Assembly: GCA_937135955.1 (NCBI GenBank)
Contig: CAKZOB010000064.1
Location: 1-40,300, forward strand
Length of the DNA stretch: 40,300 nucleotides
DNA from: an uncultured Anaerolineales bacterium
GTDB taxonomy: Bacteria; Chloroflexota; Anaerolineae; Aggregatilineales; Aggregatilineaceae
Direction of reading: 5' to 3'
In this document: positions 23,434-31,184 of the stretch, one piece after another
Position numbering within the stretch: position 1 is the stretch's first letter
Layout: every line of letters begins with the position of its first letter
Program-made: the position numbers and the translations under genes
Notes under the pieces: model-generated
What the model was told of the DNA's origin: nothing
Database searches by the model: none
Seen by the model: only the letters and a program-made list of their open reading frames with translations

Positions 23434-24783
23434 ATGTTGACCAGATTGCGGGCGCAGAACTTCAAATCGTGGCGGGACACGGGCGACCTGGAAATTGCGC
23501 CGTTGACAGGGCTGTTCGGCGCGAACAATTCTGGCAAGACCAGCATTCTGCAATTATTGCTGATGCTGAAACAGACTGTTGAGTCACCGGATCGGCGCAG
23601 GGTGTTGCACTTTGGCGACGAACGCTCACTGGTAGACCTGGGCACATTTTTTGATGTAGTTCATGCCCACACAACAGAGGAAGCCCTGGCGTTTTGGCTG
23701 ACTTGGGCGCTCCCCCAGCCGCTTCAGGTCGCCGATCCCGAAACAAACAGACGACTCTTCGAAATCAAGGCGTTGTCGTTTTCGACCGTTGTACACCAAC
23801 GGGACACCCGGCTGGGCGTCGAGACGTTTGTCTATCGGTTCGACGATCAACGGTTTGGCATGGCGCGGCGACCCGACGAAGAGAGGTACGATCTAATCAG
23901 CGAACCCTACCACGCCAAGCGTACGCTTGGTCGCAAATGGCCGCTTCCGCCTCCAGTGAAGTGCTACGGATTCCCCGACGAAGCGGTAGGATACTACCAG
24001 AACACTGGCTTCCTGCCCGATTTTGTTCTGGCGTTCGAGAACCTGTTTTCGGGAATCGCCTATCTGGGGCCATTGCGTGAGTATCCCAAACGCAGTTATG
24101 TGTGGGCAGGAGAGAGTCCCCTTGACGTGGGTCGGCGGGGCGAACTGGCCGTTCCCGCCTTGTTGGCATCCAGGAGTATGGGCAAAGTTATTTCACCCGG
24201 CCCTCGCAAACGGCGTCAGACGGTCGAGGAACGAGTGGGATACTGGTTGCAGCGCATGAGACTTGTTGATAGCTTCATGCTGGAACCCCTGGCCGAGAAC
24301 CGCAAAGTCTACGAGCTTCGCGTCAAGACCCGATCAGGCGGTCCACAGGTCTTGATCACTGATGTGGGTTTCGGCGTTTCGCAGATTCTGCCTGTGCTGG
24401 TGCTGTGCTACTATGTCCCCGAAGGCTCGATCATTTTGCTGGAACAGCCAGAGATTCATCTACACCCTTCGGTACAGGCTGACCTGGCTGATGTCTTGAT
24501 TGATGTCGTGAACAATCGCAACGTACAGATCATCGTCGAGAGCCATAGCGAGCACTTGCTAAGGCGTCTTCAGCGGCGTATTGCCGAAGAAGAGCTGGCA
24601 GCAGACAAGGCAGCCCTGTATTTTTGCCGAATAGAAGGTGGCGAGTCCCAGATCGAGAGGCTGCATCTGGATTTATTCGGCAACATCACCAACTGGCCCC
24701 AGGACTTTTGGGCGGATGAGATGAGTGACCGCACTGCGCAGGTAGAGGCAATGGCCAGGCGCATGGGAGCCGGAGCGCGATGA
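23434..24783 (+). CDS. AAA-family ATPase (ABC/OLD-like, DUF3696 type)
   Basis: A 449-residue ATPase of the RecF/SMC-like AAA group. It shows LRAQNFKSWRDTGDLEI, the Walker A GANNSGKTS (29-37), a Q-loop region LLLMLKQTVESPD, the signature-like VGFGVSQILPVL, the Walker B IILLEQPEIHLHP and the H-loop VESHSEHLLRRLQRR. The tail (LFGNITNWPQDFWADEM) fits DUF3696 proteins. Such ATPases are often paired with a nuclease as a defence module. ATG 23434 follows GAGGAGA 12 bases after the MurE gene. Its last four bases overlap the start of the PIN-like gene (ATGA). By eye this gene and the next are less GC-rich than their neighbours, which suggests transfer. Confidence 0.9.
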   Translation: MLTRLRAQNFKSWRDTGDLEIAPLTGLFGANNSGKTSILQLLLMLKQTVESPDRRRVLHFGDERSLVDLGTFFDVVHAHTTEEALAFWLTWALPQPLQVADPETNRRLFEIKALSFSTVVHQRDTRLGVETFVYRFDDQRFGMARRPDEERYDLISEPYHAKRTLGRKWPLPPPVKCYGFPDEAVGYYQNTGFLPDFVLAFENLFSGIAYLGPLREYPKRSYVWAGESPLDVGRRGELAVPALLASRSMGKVISPGPRKRRQTVEERVGYWLQRMRLVDSFMLEPLAENRKVYELRVKTRSGGPQVLITDVGFGVSQILPVLVLCYYVPEGSIILLEQPEIHLHPSVQADLADVLIDVVNNRNVQIIVESHSEHLLRRLQRRIAEEELAADKAALYFCRIEGGESQIERLHLDLFGNITNWPQDFWADEMSDRTAQVEAMARRMGAGAR

Positions 24784-25280
24784 TCGCCATCGTAGATACC
24801 AACGTGCCCGTTGTGGCCAATGGGCGCTCTGAGCAAGCTTCTGTAGAGAGTGTGAACGTCTGTGCGCTACAACTGAAGCAGATTACCAGGGAGGGCAAAC
24901 TGGTTCTAGACGATCGGTGGCGTATCCTGCGCGAGTACATGAAGTATCTATCCTCTAGTGGACAGCCAGGCGTCGGTGATGCGTTTTTAAAGTGGGTATT
25001 TAACAACATTGCCAATCCGGCCCGTATCGAGATAGTGCTTATCACGCCCATCAACCCCAATGATCCAGATAATGCCGATTTTCGAGAATTCCCCGACGAT
25101 CCGGCTCTGGCCAGTTTCGATCCCTCGGATCGCAAATTCGTTGCTGTTTGCCTGGCGCATTCGCAACACCCGCCTATTTTGAACGCTACCGATCGCGATT
25201 GGTGGGACTTCAGAGAGGCACTCTCTGTTCACGGGGTGCAGGTTCGATTCTTGTGCGAAGAAGGGAAGCGTCATGACTGA
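24780..25280 (+). CDS. PIN-domain-like nuclease
   Basis: A 166-residue protein with the acidic pattern of PIN nucleases: Asp6 in IVDTNVPV at the end of strand 1, Glu52 in RILREYMKYL, Asp114/Asp117 in SFDPSDRKFVAVCLAH, and Asp138/Asp140 in NATDRDWWD. Together these could bind the catalytic metals. PIN domains usually cut RNA. The start overlaps the ATPase stop by four bases and the end overlaps the next gene by eight, so all three are translated as a coupled set. It is not a standard VapC toxin: no antitoxin gene is adjacent, and the partner is an AAA ATPase. The family call is from motifs only. Confidence 0.78.
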   Translation: MIAIVDTNVPVVANGRSEQASVESVNVCALQLKQITREGKLVLDDRWRILREYMKYLSSSGQPGVGDAFLKWVFNNIANPARIEIVLITPINPNDPDNADFREFPDDPALASFDPSDRKFVAVCLAHSQHPPILNATDRDWWDFREALSVHGVQVRFLCEEGKRHD

Positions 25281-25710
25281 CCCGCGCGCCATAACTGTCC
25301 AGCAATTCCGCCAGGAGCAGGGCGCGGATAGCGTGTACATCCTGACGGCCATACAGCCGTTCACTGTCAGCCAGAATCGCTGCATGGTGGTAGTGACGGG
25401 GCGCTGTGCGCAGTTGGTATGCTGCAATAGCTGTACGCCGCGCACCTCACTGGGGCAGGGCAGCCTGCGTGAGGTAGAACCGGCGGTGCTGGAACAGTTC
25501 CTGCGCGACCTGCAGGACGCCGAACTCGCCTGGACGGGCGATGCTGTCCCTCCGCATGTGCACGACGGGGTTACCTTCACGGTAGAGCGGGCGGACGAAC
25601 ACGGCTACGACCGTGTGCGCATTGTAGACCCTGCGCCGGACGGACCCCATGCCCGCTTGCTGGCTGCCTGGCGCGAGGCATTCCCGGAGGCGCGGCGCAT
25701 GATGCGCTAG
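25273..25710 (+). CDS. Conserved-looking hypothetical protein, third gene of the AAA-PIN cassette
   Basis: I do not recognise this 145-residue protein. It has a beta-like N-terminal half (ADSVYILTAIQPFTVSQNRCMVVVTGRCAQLVCCNSC) with five cysteines, four within ten residues, which might bind a metal. A Pro/His-containing middle (WTGDAVPPHVHDGVTFTVERADEHGYDRVRI) and a helical end follow. ATG 25273 lies within the last codons of the PIN gene (overlap 25273-25280), behind GAAGGGAAG, so it is coupled to it. GC content returns to that of the surroundings, so it may belong to the host locus rather than to the ATPase-nuclease pair. Confidence 0.75.
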   Translation: MTDPRAITVQQFRQEQGADSVYILTAIQPFTVSQNRCMVVVTGRCAQLVCCNSCTPRTSLGQGSLREVEPAVLEQFLRDLQDAELAWTGDAVPPHVHDGVTFTVERADEHGYDRVRIVDPAPDGPHARLLAAWREAFPEARRMMR

Positions 25711-25774
25711 CGTCCGCTGGCCGCGTGTCGGTCGTTGGGAGTGCGCACAGTACTTCGCTATCAGAAATATGGTA

Positions 25775-25783
25775 TGCTAAAAT
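25775..25783 (+). promoter_or_regulatory. Possible extended -10 promoter of the polysaccharide genes
   Basis: TGCTAAAAT, i.e. an extended -10 (TGn before TAAAAT), in an AT-rich stretch 31 bases before GTG 25814. No good -35 is present. Confidence 0.45.
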
Positions 25784-25813
25784 CGCCTGCGCACAGAGGT
25801 AGGAGGTGCACGG

Positions 25814-26713
25814 GTGGATTTGGGGATCGTCATCGTCAACTGGAACACGCGCGATCTGCTGCGCGAGTGCCTGTGTTCGGTGCTGGCCTCGCAGGGCGAT
25901 TTCAGCTACCGCGTGGTGGTGGTGGACAACGCCTCCACCGACGGCAGCGCCGACATGGTGCGCGCGGAGTTCCCCGACGTGACCCTGATCGCCAACGCCG
26001 AGAATGTGGGCTATCCCCGCGCCAACAATCAGGGCTTTCGGGCCTTGGGGTTCGAGCAGGGCTGTGGAGCCGATGTGCCGCGCTATGCTCTGGCGCTCAA
26101 CCCGGATACGGTGTTGCCCCCCGACGCGCTGAGCGCTATGCTGGCCTATATGGATGCCGACGAGACCATCGGTGTGGCCGGGCCAAAGCTGATCCTGCCC
26201 GACGGATCACTCGACCTGGCCTGTCGGCGCAGCTTTCCGTCGCCGGAGATCAGCTTCTATCGCATGGTGGGGCTATCGAAGCTGTTTCCGCGCAGCCGGC
26301 GCTTCGGGCGGTATAATTTGACCTACCTCGATCCGGATATCGAGACCGAGGTAGACTCTGTGGTGGGGGCGTTCATGATGGTGCGCCGCGAGGCGATTCA
26401 GCAGGTGGGGTTGTTCGACGAGACGTTTTTTATGTACGGAGAGGATCTGGATTGGGCGTTTCGCATCAAGCAGGCCGGGTGGAAAGTGATGTACAACCCG
26501 CGGGTGACAGTCAGGCACGTCAAACGGGCGGCGAGCCGACAGTCGCGCCGGGCACAACAGGAATTCTACCGGGCGATGCTGATCTTCTACCGCAAACACT
26601 ACCGCCGGACGACTCCCTGGTGGCTGCACAGTCTGGTACTGATGGGGCTGGCCCTGCGGGGCGGGCGGCCTCTCTGGCGCGACCTGTGGCAGCCCGCAGC
26701 CGCTTCCAGGTAA
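25814..26713 (+). CDS. Family 2 glycosyltransferase (rhamnosyltransferase-like)
   Basis: A GT-A fold sugar transferase of 299 residues acting on the cytoplasmic face in surface-polysaccharide assembly. The nucleotide-sugar part is visible: IVIVNWNTRDLLRECL, VVVVDNASTDGSADM (the DN/DG motif), ENVGYPRANNQGF and ALNPDTVL (the DxD-like position). The acceptor part contains VVGAFMMVRREAI and FFMYGEDLDWAFRIKQAGW (ED catalytic base). The GEDLDW ending is typical of WbbL-like rhamnosyltransferases. GTG 25814 has AGGAGG seven bases upstream. Its end overlaps the start of the glycosylphosphotransferase gene. Confidence 0.94.
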   Translation: MDLGIVIVNWNTRDLLRECLCSVLASQGDFSYRVVVVDNASTDGSADMVRAEFPDVTLIANAENVGYPRANNQGFRALGFEQGCGADVPRYALALNPDTVLPPDALSAMLAYMDADETIGVAGPKLILPDGSLDLACRRSFPSPEISFYRMVGLSKLFPRSRRFGRYNLTYLDPDIETEVDSVVGAFMMVRREAIQQVGLFDETFFMYGEDLDWAFRIKQAGWKVMYNPRVTVRHVKRAASRQSRRAQQEFYRAMLIFYRKHYRRTTPWWLHSLVLMGLALRGGRPLWRDLWQPAAASR

Positions 26714-28134
26714 GCCCAACGGTTGACCGGCGAGTACGTGGCTTTCTGCGCACGGCGCTGGTGCTCAGCGATATGCTGATGCTGGCGGTGGCGTTCGTGC
26801 TCGGTTACGTGCTGCGCGCGCGCCTGCCCCTGCCCGCCGTGCCGGTCAATCCGCCGCCGCTCAGCAATTACGTGCCGATGCTGCTCGTGCACGTGTTCAC
26901 CACGCTGGTCGTCTTCTATTTCGCCCGCATGTACCATCAGCGGCGCGCTGTCAGCCGCTTCGACGAAGGCTACGCCGTGGCGCAGAACGTGTCCATCGGC
27001 ACGCTGATGGCGGTCGCCCTGGAGTCTCTGGCCTTCAAAAACAGCGCGCTGGAACTGGACTATCCGCGCGGAGTGGTGGTCTATGCCTGGCTGCTGGGCA
27101 TCGTGCTGGTGGTTGCCGGGCGAACCTTTCACCGTCAGCTCACCGTGCGGCTACGCGACTTCGGCATCGGGCGCGACAACGTGCTGATCGTCGGCTCTGG
27201 CGAGGTGGCCCGCACCATTGCTGAGAAAATCCGCTGGTCGCCCAACCTGGGACTGAACGTCGTCGGCGCGGTCAATGGTGAGGCGACGGGATCGGTGGGG
27301 GATGTGCCGATCATCGGTACGACCGACGAGCTGCCGGAGATCATAGACCGCTATGAAGTAGACGAAGTGATCATCGCCCTGCCCGAAGCTTCGCGGCACG
27401 AGCTGGTACAGTTGGTCAGCAAGTGTCAGCGCGGCAGGGTAGATATCAAGGTCTACCCGGATATCTTCGCTTACATGTCCGGCGGGCTGACGGTGGACGA
27501 TCTCAACGGAATGCCGCTGCTGTCGGTGCGCGACGTGGCCCTGCGCGGCTGGAAGCTGAGCCTGAAGCGAGCCATGGACATTGTGGGGTCGTTCATTGGG
27601 TTGGTGCTGCTCAGCCCGCTGATGACGCTGACAGCCATCGCGATCAAGCTGGAATCGCCAGGGCCGGTGTTCTTCTGCCAGGAGCGCATGGGCCTGGACG
27701 GGCACCCCTTCCCCATGATCAAGTTCCGCTCTATGCGCGCCGACGCCGAAAAAGACGGCCCCGGCTGGACGACGGAGAACGATCCGCGCGTGACGCGCAT
27801 CGGGCGCATCATGCGCCGCACCAACTGGGACGAGATTCCGCAGCTCATCAACGTCTTCTGGGGGCATATGAGCCTGGTGGGGCCACGTCCGGAGCAGCCC
27901 TACTATGTGCAGAAGTTCCGCGAATACATCCCGCGCTATATGGAGCGTCACCGCGAGAAGGCGGGCATGACTGGCTGGGCACAGGTCAACGGGCTGCGCG
28001 GCGACACCTCGATCCTGGAGCGCACCAAGTACGACCTGTGGTACGTTGAAAACTGGTCGCTGTGGCTCGATATCAAGATCGTGCTGCGCACCATCTTCCA
28101 GACCCTCTCCGGACGCAACCGGAATGCGTACTGA
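26686..28134 (+). CDS. Polyprenyl glycosylphosphotransferase (WcaJ/CpsE-like)
   Basis: Initiates exopolysaccharide repeat units by moving a sugar-1-phosphate onto undecaprenyl phosphate in the membrane. Order of parts: four N-terminal helices (ALVLSDMLMLAVAFVLGYV, MLLVHVFTTLVVFYFARMY and two more), a CoA-binding-like nucleotide domain (NVLIVGSGEVARTIAEKI), one re-entrant helix (AMDIVGSFIGLVLLSPLM) and the catalytic domain with PVFFCQERMGLDG, MIKFRSMRADAE, RRTNWDEIPQLINVFWG, MSLVGPRPEQP and YDLWYVENWSLWLDIKI. The start is uncertain: GTG 26686 (482 residues) is chosen because it begins the family-like sequence and overlaps the GT2 gene by 28 bases; its ribosome site is weak. Confidence 0.93.
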   Translation: MAARSRFQVSPTVDRRVRGFLRTALVLSDMLMLAVAFVLGYVLRARLPLPAVPVNPPPLSNYVPMLLVHVFTTLVVFYFARMYHQRRAVSRFDEGYAVAQNVSIGTLMAVALESLAFKNSALELDYPRGVVVYAWLLGIVLVVAGRTFHRQLTVRLRDFGIGRDNVLIVGSGEVARTIAEKIRWSPNLGLNVVGAVNGEATGSVGDVPIIGTTDELPEIIDRYEVDEVIIALPEASRHELVQLVSKCQRGRVDIKVYPDIFAYMSGGLTVDDLNGMPLLSVRDVALRGWKLSLKRAMDIVGSFIGLVLLSPLMTLTAIAIKLESPGPVFFCQERMGLDGHPFPMIKFRSMRADAEKDGPGWTTENDPRVTRIGRIMRRTNWDEIPQLINVFWGHMSLVGPRPEQPYYVQKFREYIPRYMERHREKAGMTGWAQVNGLRGDTSILERTKYDLWYVENWSLWLDIKIVLRTIFQTLSGRNRNAY

Positions 28135-28160
28135 GTACGCTATACATTACCCACCAGTCT

Positions 28161-28363
28161 CCCCTCACCCTTACATCCCCTCTCCCTCGCGACTGCGTCG
28201 CGGGGCGAGGGGACTGACTGTCTGTCGCGCGAGTGCGCCCCTTCTCCCGCGCTGCGGGCGAAGGGGCCGGGGGTTGAGGGCCATCGGCTCAAGATGTGGG
28301 TAATGATAAGCTCCGACGCGGAGAGGGGGCAACGAGGCGCGCCAGCGCCGAGTGGGGGTGAGG
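28161..28363 (+). repeat. Dispersed repeat, copy 1
   Basis: A ~200 bp element starting CCCCTCACCC and ending GGGGGTGAGG, with C-rich and G-rich blocks. Its core around 28260-28330 is nearly identical to the reverse complement of 33760-33850 over about 70 bases, including a GGCTCAAGATGTGGGTAATG block. It fills most of the 28135-28540 gap. It codes for nothing plausible. Confidence 0.8.
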
Positions 28364-28446
28364 TCAACCAGCAGAACACACCTGCGCTTACTTCTGCCCA
28401 TGGTTCTGCTGGCTGGTTTTGATGCGATTGCCCCGCCGGACTCCTA

Positions 28447-28475
28447 TTGCGCCCAACGGCACAAAGCAGTATCAT
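28447..28475 (+). promoter_or_regulatory. Predicted promoter of the lipoprotein gene
   Basis: TTGCGC (28447-28452), 17 bp, TATCAT (28470-28475). The leader to ATG 28541 is about 60 bases. Confidence 0.5.
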
Positions 28476-28540
28476 CATACCGTTTGCTCAGCCTTTGGGC
28501 GTGCTATGCGTAGCCGATCTGAGAGGGGAGTTCACTCACT

Positions 28541-29059
28541 ATGTCAAAGCGGTACGGACTTTTGCTGGCGGTGTTGCTGCTCACCGCGCTGGTCTTGAGC
28601 GCTTGTGGTTCGGATTCAACAGAGACGGCCAAAGATTACATGGACGCGCTGCTGAAGGGCGAGGTCGAGACTGCCCAGAAGTATGCCTGCGACTCGTTCC
28701 AGGAAGGCACCGCGGCCCTGGCCGCCCTCAGCGCGGCTTTGGCCGAACAGAATCGTCAGATTCGCGACATTGACCTGAAGTACGATATTGGCAAAGGCAA
28801 CAATGCCAAAGAAGTGATCGTCACCGGCTCCTACAACGTGGTACAACTCACCGAGGCGGGCACGGTAATCGCCGACTCCGAGGTCGAGTATGAACTGGCC
28901 GCTTCGGCCCGCGACAAGCGCGATGTGGACGGCGACGGTAACACCGAAGAGAAGATCAACACCCGCATCGTCCTGACCATGGAGCAGGACGGCGACGAGT
29001 GGTGCGTGGCCAACCTGGAGGGCGGTTACTTCTCGCCCCAGGCTGCCGAAGAAGGCTGA
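28541..29059 (+). CDS. Small lipoprotein of unknown function
   Basis: A 172-residue exported lipoprotein. The signal peptide YGLLLAVLLLTALVLSAC ends in the lipobox LSAC, with Cys22 as the lipid anchor. The mature part begins GSDSTETAKDYMDALLKGEVETAQKYAC and has the look of a small NTF2/DUF4878-like fold: a helix pair followed by beta strands (EVIVTGSYNVVQ, DSEVEYELAASAR, TRIVLTMEQDGDEWCVANL). The segment DVDGDGNTEEKI resembles a Ca-binding loop, though this may be chance. ATG 28541 has GGGGAG about ten bases upstream. The gene ends at the strong hairpin shared with the convergent DUF362 gene. Confidence 0.82.
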   Translation: MSKRYGLLLAVLLLTALVLSACGSDSTETAKDYMDALLKGEVETAQKYACDSFQEGTAALAALSAALAEQNRQIRDIDLKYDIGKGNNAKEVIVTGSYNVVQLTEAGTVIADSEVEYELAASARDKRDVDGDGNTEEKINTRIVLTMEQDGDEWCVANLEGGYFSPQAAEEG

Positions 29060-29086
29060 TCCGCGGCTGTTACACCTGGATAACCA

Positions 29087-29116
29087 AGCGCCCGGCCTGG
29101 GCACAGGTCGGGCGCT
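29087..29116. terminator. Bidirectional hairpin terminator
   Basis: Stem of 13 pairs (AGCGCCCG outer arm, then an inner GCCTG/CAGGT including one G-T pair) with loop GGCA, followed by GTTGATT on the plus strand. It lies between the convergent lipoprotein and DUF362 genes. Confidence 0.7.
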
Positions 29117-29149
29117 GTTGATTCGGCAGGCCAGAGGGCTAGCGTCGCT

Positions 29150-30379
29150 TCAAGATCGGCGGCGGTTGAGCAGGCCGCCGAGCAACCGCCCTCCCAGGAA
29201 AAGCGCCCCGCCAACCACTGCCGCCCCAGCCAAAGCCAACTTCTGCGCTTCTGCGGGGTCTACGCCGGGCAGCACCACTGTGCCATCGCCATAAGAAGCG
29301 AACAGCCGCCCCCATTTGGTCTCCAGCGCTTCCTGCACGCGCTTGCGCCCCACAAAGGGATACCAGTAGTAGTTGTGGTAGACGTTGCTCGCCATATAGC
29401 TCCACGGCACCAGCGGCGAGCGCAACAGTACCCTTTCGAAGCCCTTCAGCCAGCCGTGATAGATCATCTTCTGGCCCTTGCTGGCGAAGGTGTCGGTCTG
29501 AATGAAGCCGAAGCGCGGTAGCTCGGCTTTGTCCATGCCCACCACTTCGATCTGATCGGGGTCACCGACGCCCAGGCCGCGCTCGTGCGCCAGCCGGATG
29601 AAATCAAGCGTCATGGGGTCGAAGCCCTGGAGATAGGCGCTCATGGCGTCTATGGCCACCTGATCGGCGGAGGCCAGCAAGATGTCTTTCTCGTGCCAGT
29701 GCATGGCGCGCGGACCGGGGCCGTCACCGGCGAACGTGCCATCCATCACGGCGAAGATGCCCGTGTGAATGTCCTGCTGAATCTGCAACAGGTCTACTAC
29801 CGTCTCGTGAATGACCGCGTGCGTCCAATGCCGCTTGCGCCCCAGCAGCCCGCCGAAGGCATTCTTCATCGCGCCGGTGATGGTGGTGAAGACATGCGTC
29901 TTGACCGTGGGCAGGTGAATGATGTTGCGCCCATAGAAGACCTTGGGGATGTAGACACCTTCGGGATAGACGCGGTCGAGCACCAGGAACGGCTCTTTCG
30001 GCTCGTAGCGCACCCATTCGAATTGCGGCTCATACAGGTGCCAGTTCTCCAGGCCGTATTTGTCGGTGACGAAACGATGCTTGTTGTTGATCTCGCCCAC
30101 GCGGGCATCTACCACGACCGTGTCGTTGTGTCCGGCGATCAGGCGCGGATAGCCCGCCGCCTGCAATTCCTGGATGACGCCCTCGATCTGCCAGGGCGTG
30201 CTGGAGCAGGCCGGATACCAGGTGTCCCATGAGATATTGATCTTCAGGATGGTGTCTTTGTCCCTGGGCAGAGCGTCCTGATAGCCCGCCAGACGCATCA
30301 CCTGGCGTACGTCGTCGAGCACTGTCTCTGGCGATGTCTTGAGAATGGCGACCTTGCCTTTGCCGGCGAACTCAGCCAT
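29150..30379 (-). CDS. DUF362 domain-containing protein
   Basis: A 409-residue protein with the DUF362 pattern: ILKTSPETVLDDVRQVMRLAG, ILKINISWDTWYPACSSTPW, RNIIHLPTVKTHVFTTITGAMKNAFGGLLG (the most characteristic block), GIFAVMDGTFAGDGPGP and LLASADQVAIDAMSAYLQGFDP. No ferredoxin cysteines are fused, unlike many family members. A Gly/Leu-rich membrane-like helix (LALAGAAVVGGALFLGGRLLGGLL) and an RRR tail end the protein, suggesting membrane attachment. The family function is unknown; some members are linked to iron-sulfur or redox enzymes. ATG 30379 follows GAGGAGCAATAACCT. It is divergent from the FHA gene. Confidence 0.9.
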   Translation of the reverse strand: MAEFAGKGKVAILKTSPETVLDDVRQVMRLAGYQDALPRDKDTILKINISWDTWYPACSSTPWQIEGVIQELQAAGYPRLIAGHNDTVVVDARVGEINNKHRFVTDKYGLENWHLYEPQFEWVRYEPKEPFLVLDRVYPEGVYIPKVFYGRNIIHLPTVKTHVFTTITGAMKNAFGGLLGRKRHWTHAVIHETVVDLLQIQQDIHTGIFAVMDGTFAGDGPGPRAMHWHEKDILLASADQVAIDAMSAYLQGFDPMTLDFIRLAHERGLGVGDPDQIEVVGMDKAELPRFGFIQTDTFASKGQKMIYHGWLKGFERVLLRSPLVPWSYMASNVYHNYYWYPFVGRKRVQEALETKWGRLFASYGDGTVVLPGVDPAEAQKLALAGAAVVGGALFLGGRLLGGLLNRRRS

Positions 30380-30413
30380 AGGTTATTGCTCCTCGTCAGT
30401 ATGTGATGGGACG

Positions 30414-30442
30414 ATTGTAGCACAAACGAGATGCATTGTCTG
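30414..30442 (-). promoter_or_regulatory. Predicted promoter of the DUF362 gene
   Basis: CAGACA (30442-30437), 17 bp, TACAAT (30419-30414) on the minus strand, about 35 bases before ATG 30379. Confidence 0.6.
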
Positions 30443-30511
30443 ACGCTGTTGGCGCGATGTGTGCCGCTGTAACCTCTCTTTTTGCCCTGCACGGACTCCT
30501 GAGTTCGATCA

Positions 30512-30517
30512 TATAAT
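30512..30517 (+). promoter_or_regulatory. Probable -10 box of the FHA gene
   Basis: A perfect TATAAT 53 bases before ATG 30571. No convincing -35 is seen at 16-18 bp. Confidence 0.45.
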
Positions 30518-30570
30518 AAACCTGGGATGGACGACCGCTCGGTTGCGGCACGCTGTGGGGAGAAAGGCCA

Positions 30571-31176
30571 ATGCCCGACCAGACCTGCGAGCACTGTGGC
30601 AAAGTCAACCCTGAGAACGAAGCTTATTGCCTGGGGTGCGGACAGCTTCTGCCCGCCGGACGCGCCATGTCGACACAACGCCTGGCCGTTCCGCAACCCA
30701 AGCTGGAGTTGCGTTGGGGCACAGCTCTCTTCGACGAACACACCCTGCTACAATTCGAGGTCAAGGAGACCGGCGAGAAGATCACCTTTGAACTGCACCA
30801 GGAATGTGTGCTGGGGCGCACTCATCGGGATGTCGTCGCCGACCTTGACCTGAGTCCCTATCGGGCCATGGAGCGCGGCGTCTCGCGCCGTCATGCCAAG
30901 CTGATGCGCCAGAGCGGCACAGTGATGATTCAGGACCTTGAGAGCGCCAACGGCACATTTCTGAATGGAATGCGGTTGCTACCCCATCAACCGCGCGTGT
31001 TGCGCAACAACGACGAACTGGTGCTAGGCCGCCTGGCGTTGCGCGTATCGTTCCTGCCCACTCCGCAGACACACTCCAGCGACACCAAGCCGGTGATCAC
31101 GCCGCCGGATACATCCCCGCCGCCTGGGCCAGCACAGTCGCGCGTCAATCCGCCCCGTGACGGCCACCTTCGCTAA
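30571..31176 (+). CDS. Zinc-ribbon and FHA domain protein
   Basis: A 201-residue cytosolic protein. The N-terminus is a zinc ribbon (CEHCGKVNPENEAYCLGCG, two CxxC pairs). A beta-rich linker is followed by a forkhead-associated domain (about 85-165) with the phosphothreonine-binding signatures CVLGRTHRD, GVSRRHAKL and LESANGTFLNG. The C-terminal ~30 residues are Pro/Ser/Thr-rich and disordered. FHA proteins read Ser/Thr-kinase phosphorylation; no kinase gene is adjacent. ATG 30571 follows GGGGAGAAAGGCC. The gene ends 8 bases from the convergent membrane-protein gene, with no terminator between them. Confidence 0.92.
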   Translation: MPDQTCEHCGKVNPENEAYCLGCGQLLPAGRAMSTQRLAVPQPKLELRWGTALFDEHTLLQFEVKETGEKITFELHQECVLGRTHRDVVADLDLSPYRAMERGVSRRHAKLMRQSGTVMIQDLESANGTFLNGMRLLPHQPRVLRNNDELVLGRLALRVSFLPTPQTHSSDTKPVITPPDTSPPPGPAQSRVNPPRDGHLR

Positions 31177-31184
31177 GCGGCTGT

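Noticed and set aside
28161-28363. Repeat copy 1 considered as a CRISPR array or insertion sequence
   Set aside because: No regular spacing, no identical short repeats in series, no transposase; three dispersed copies in both orientations fit a non-coding repeat family.
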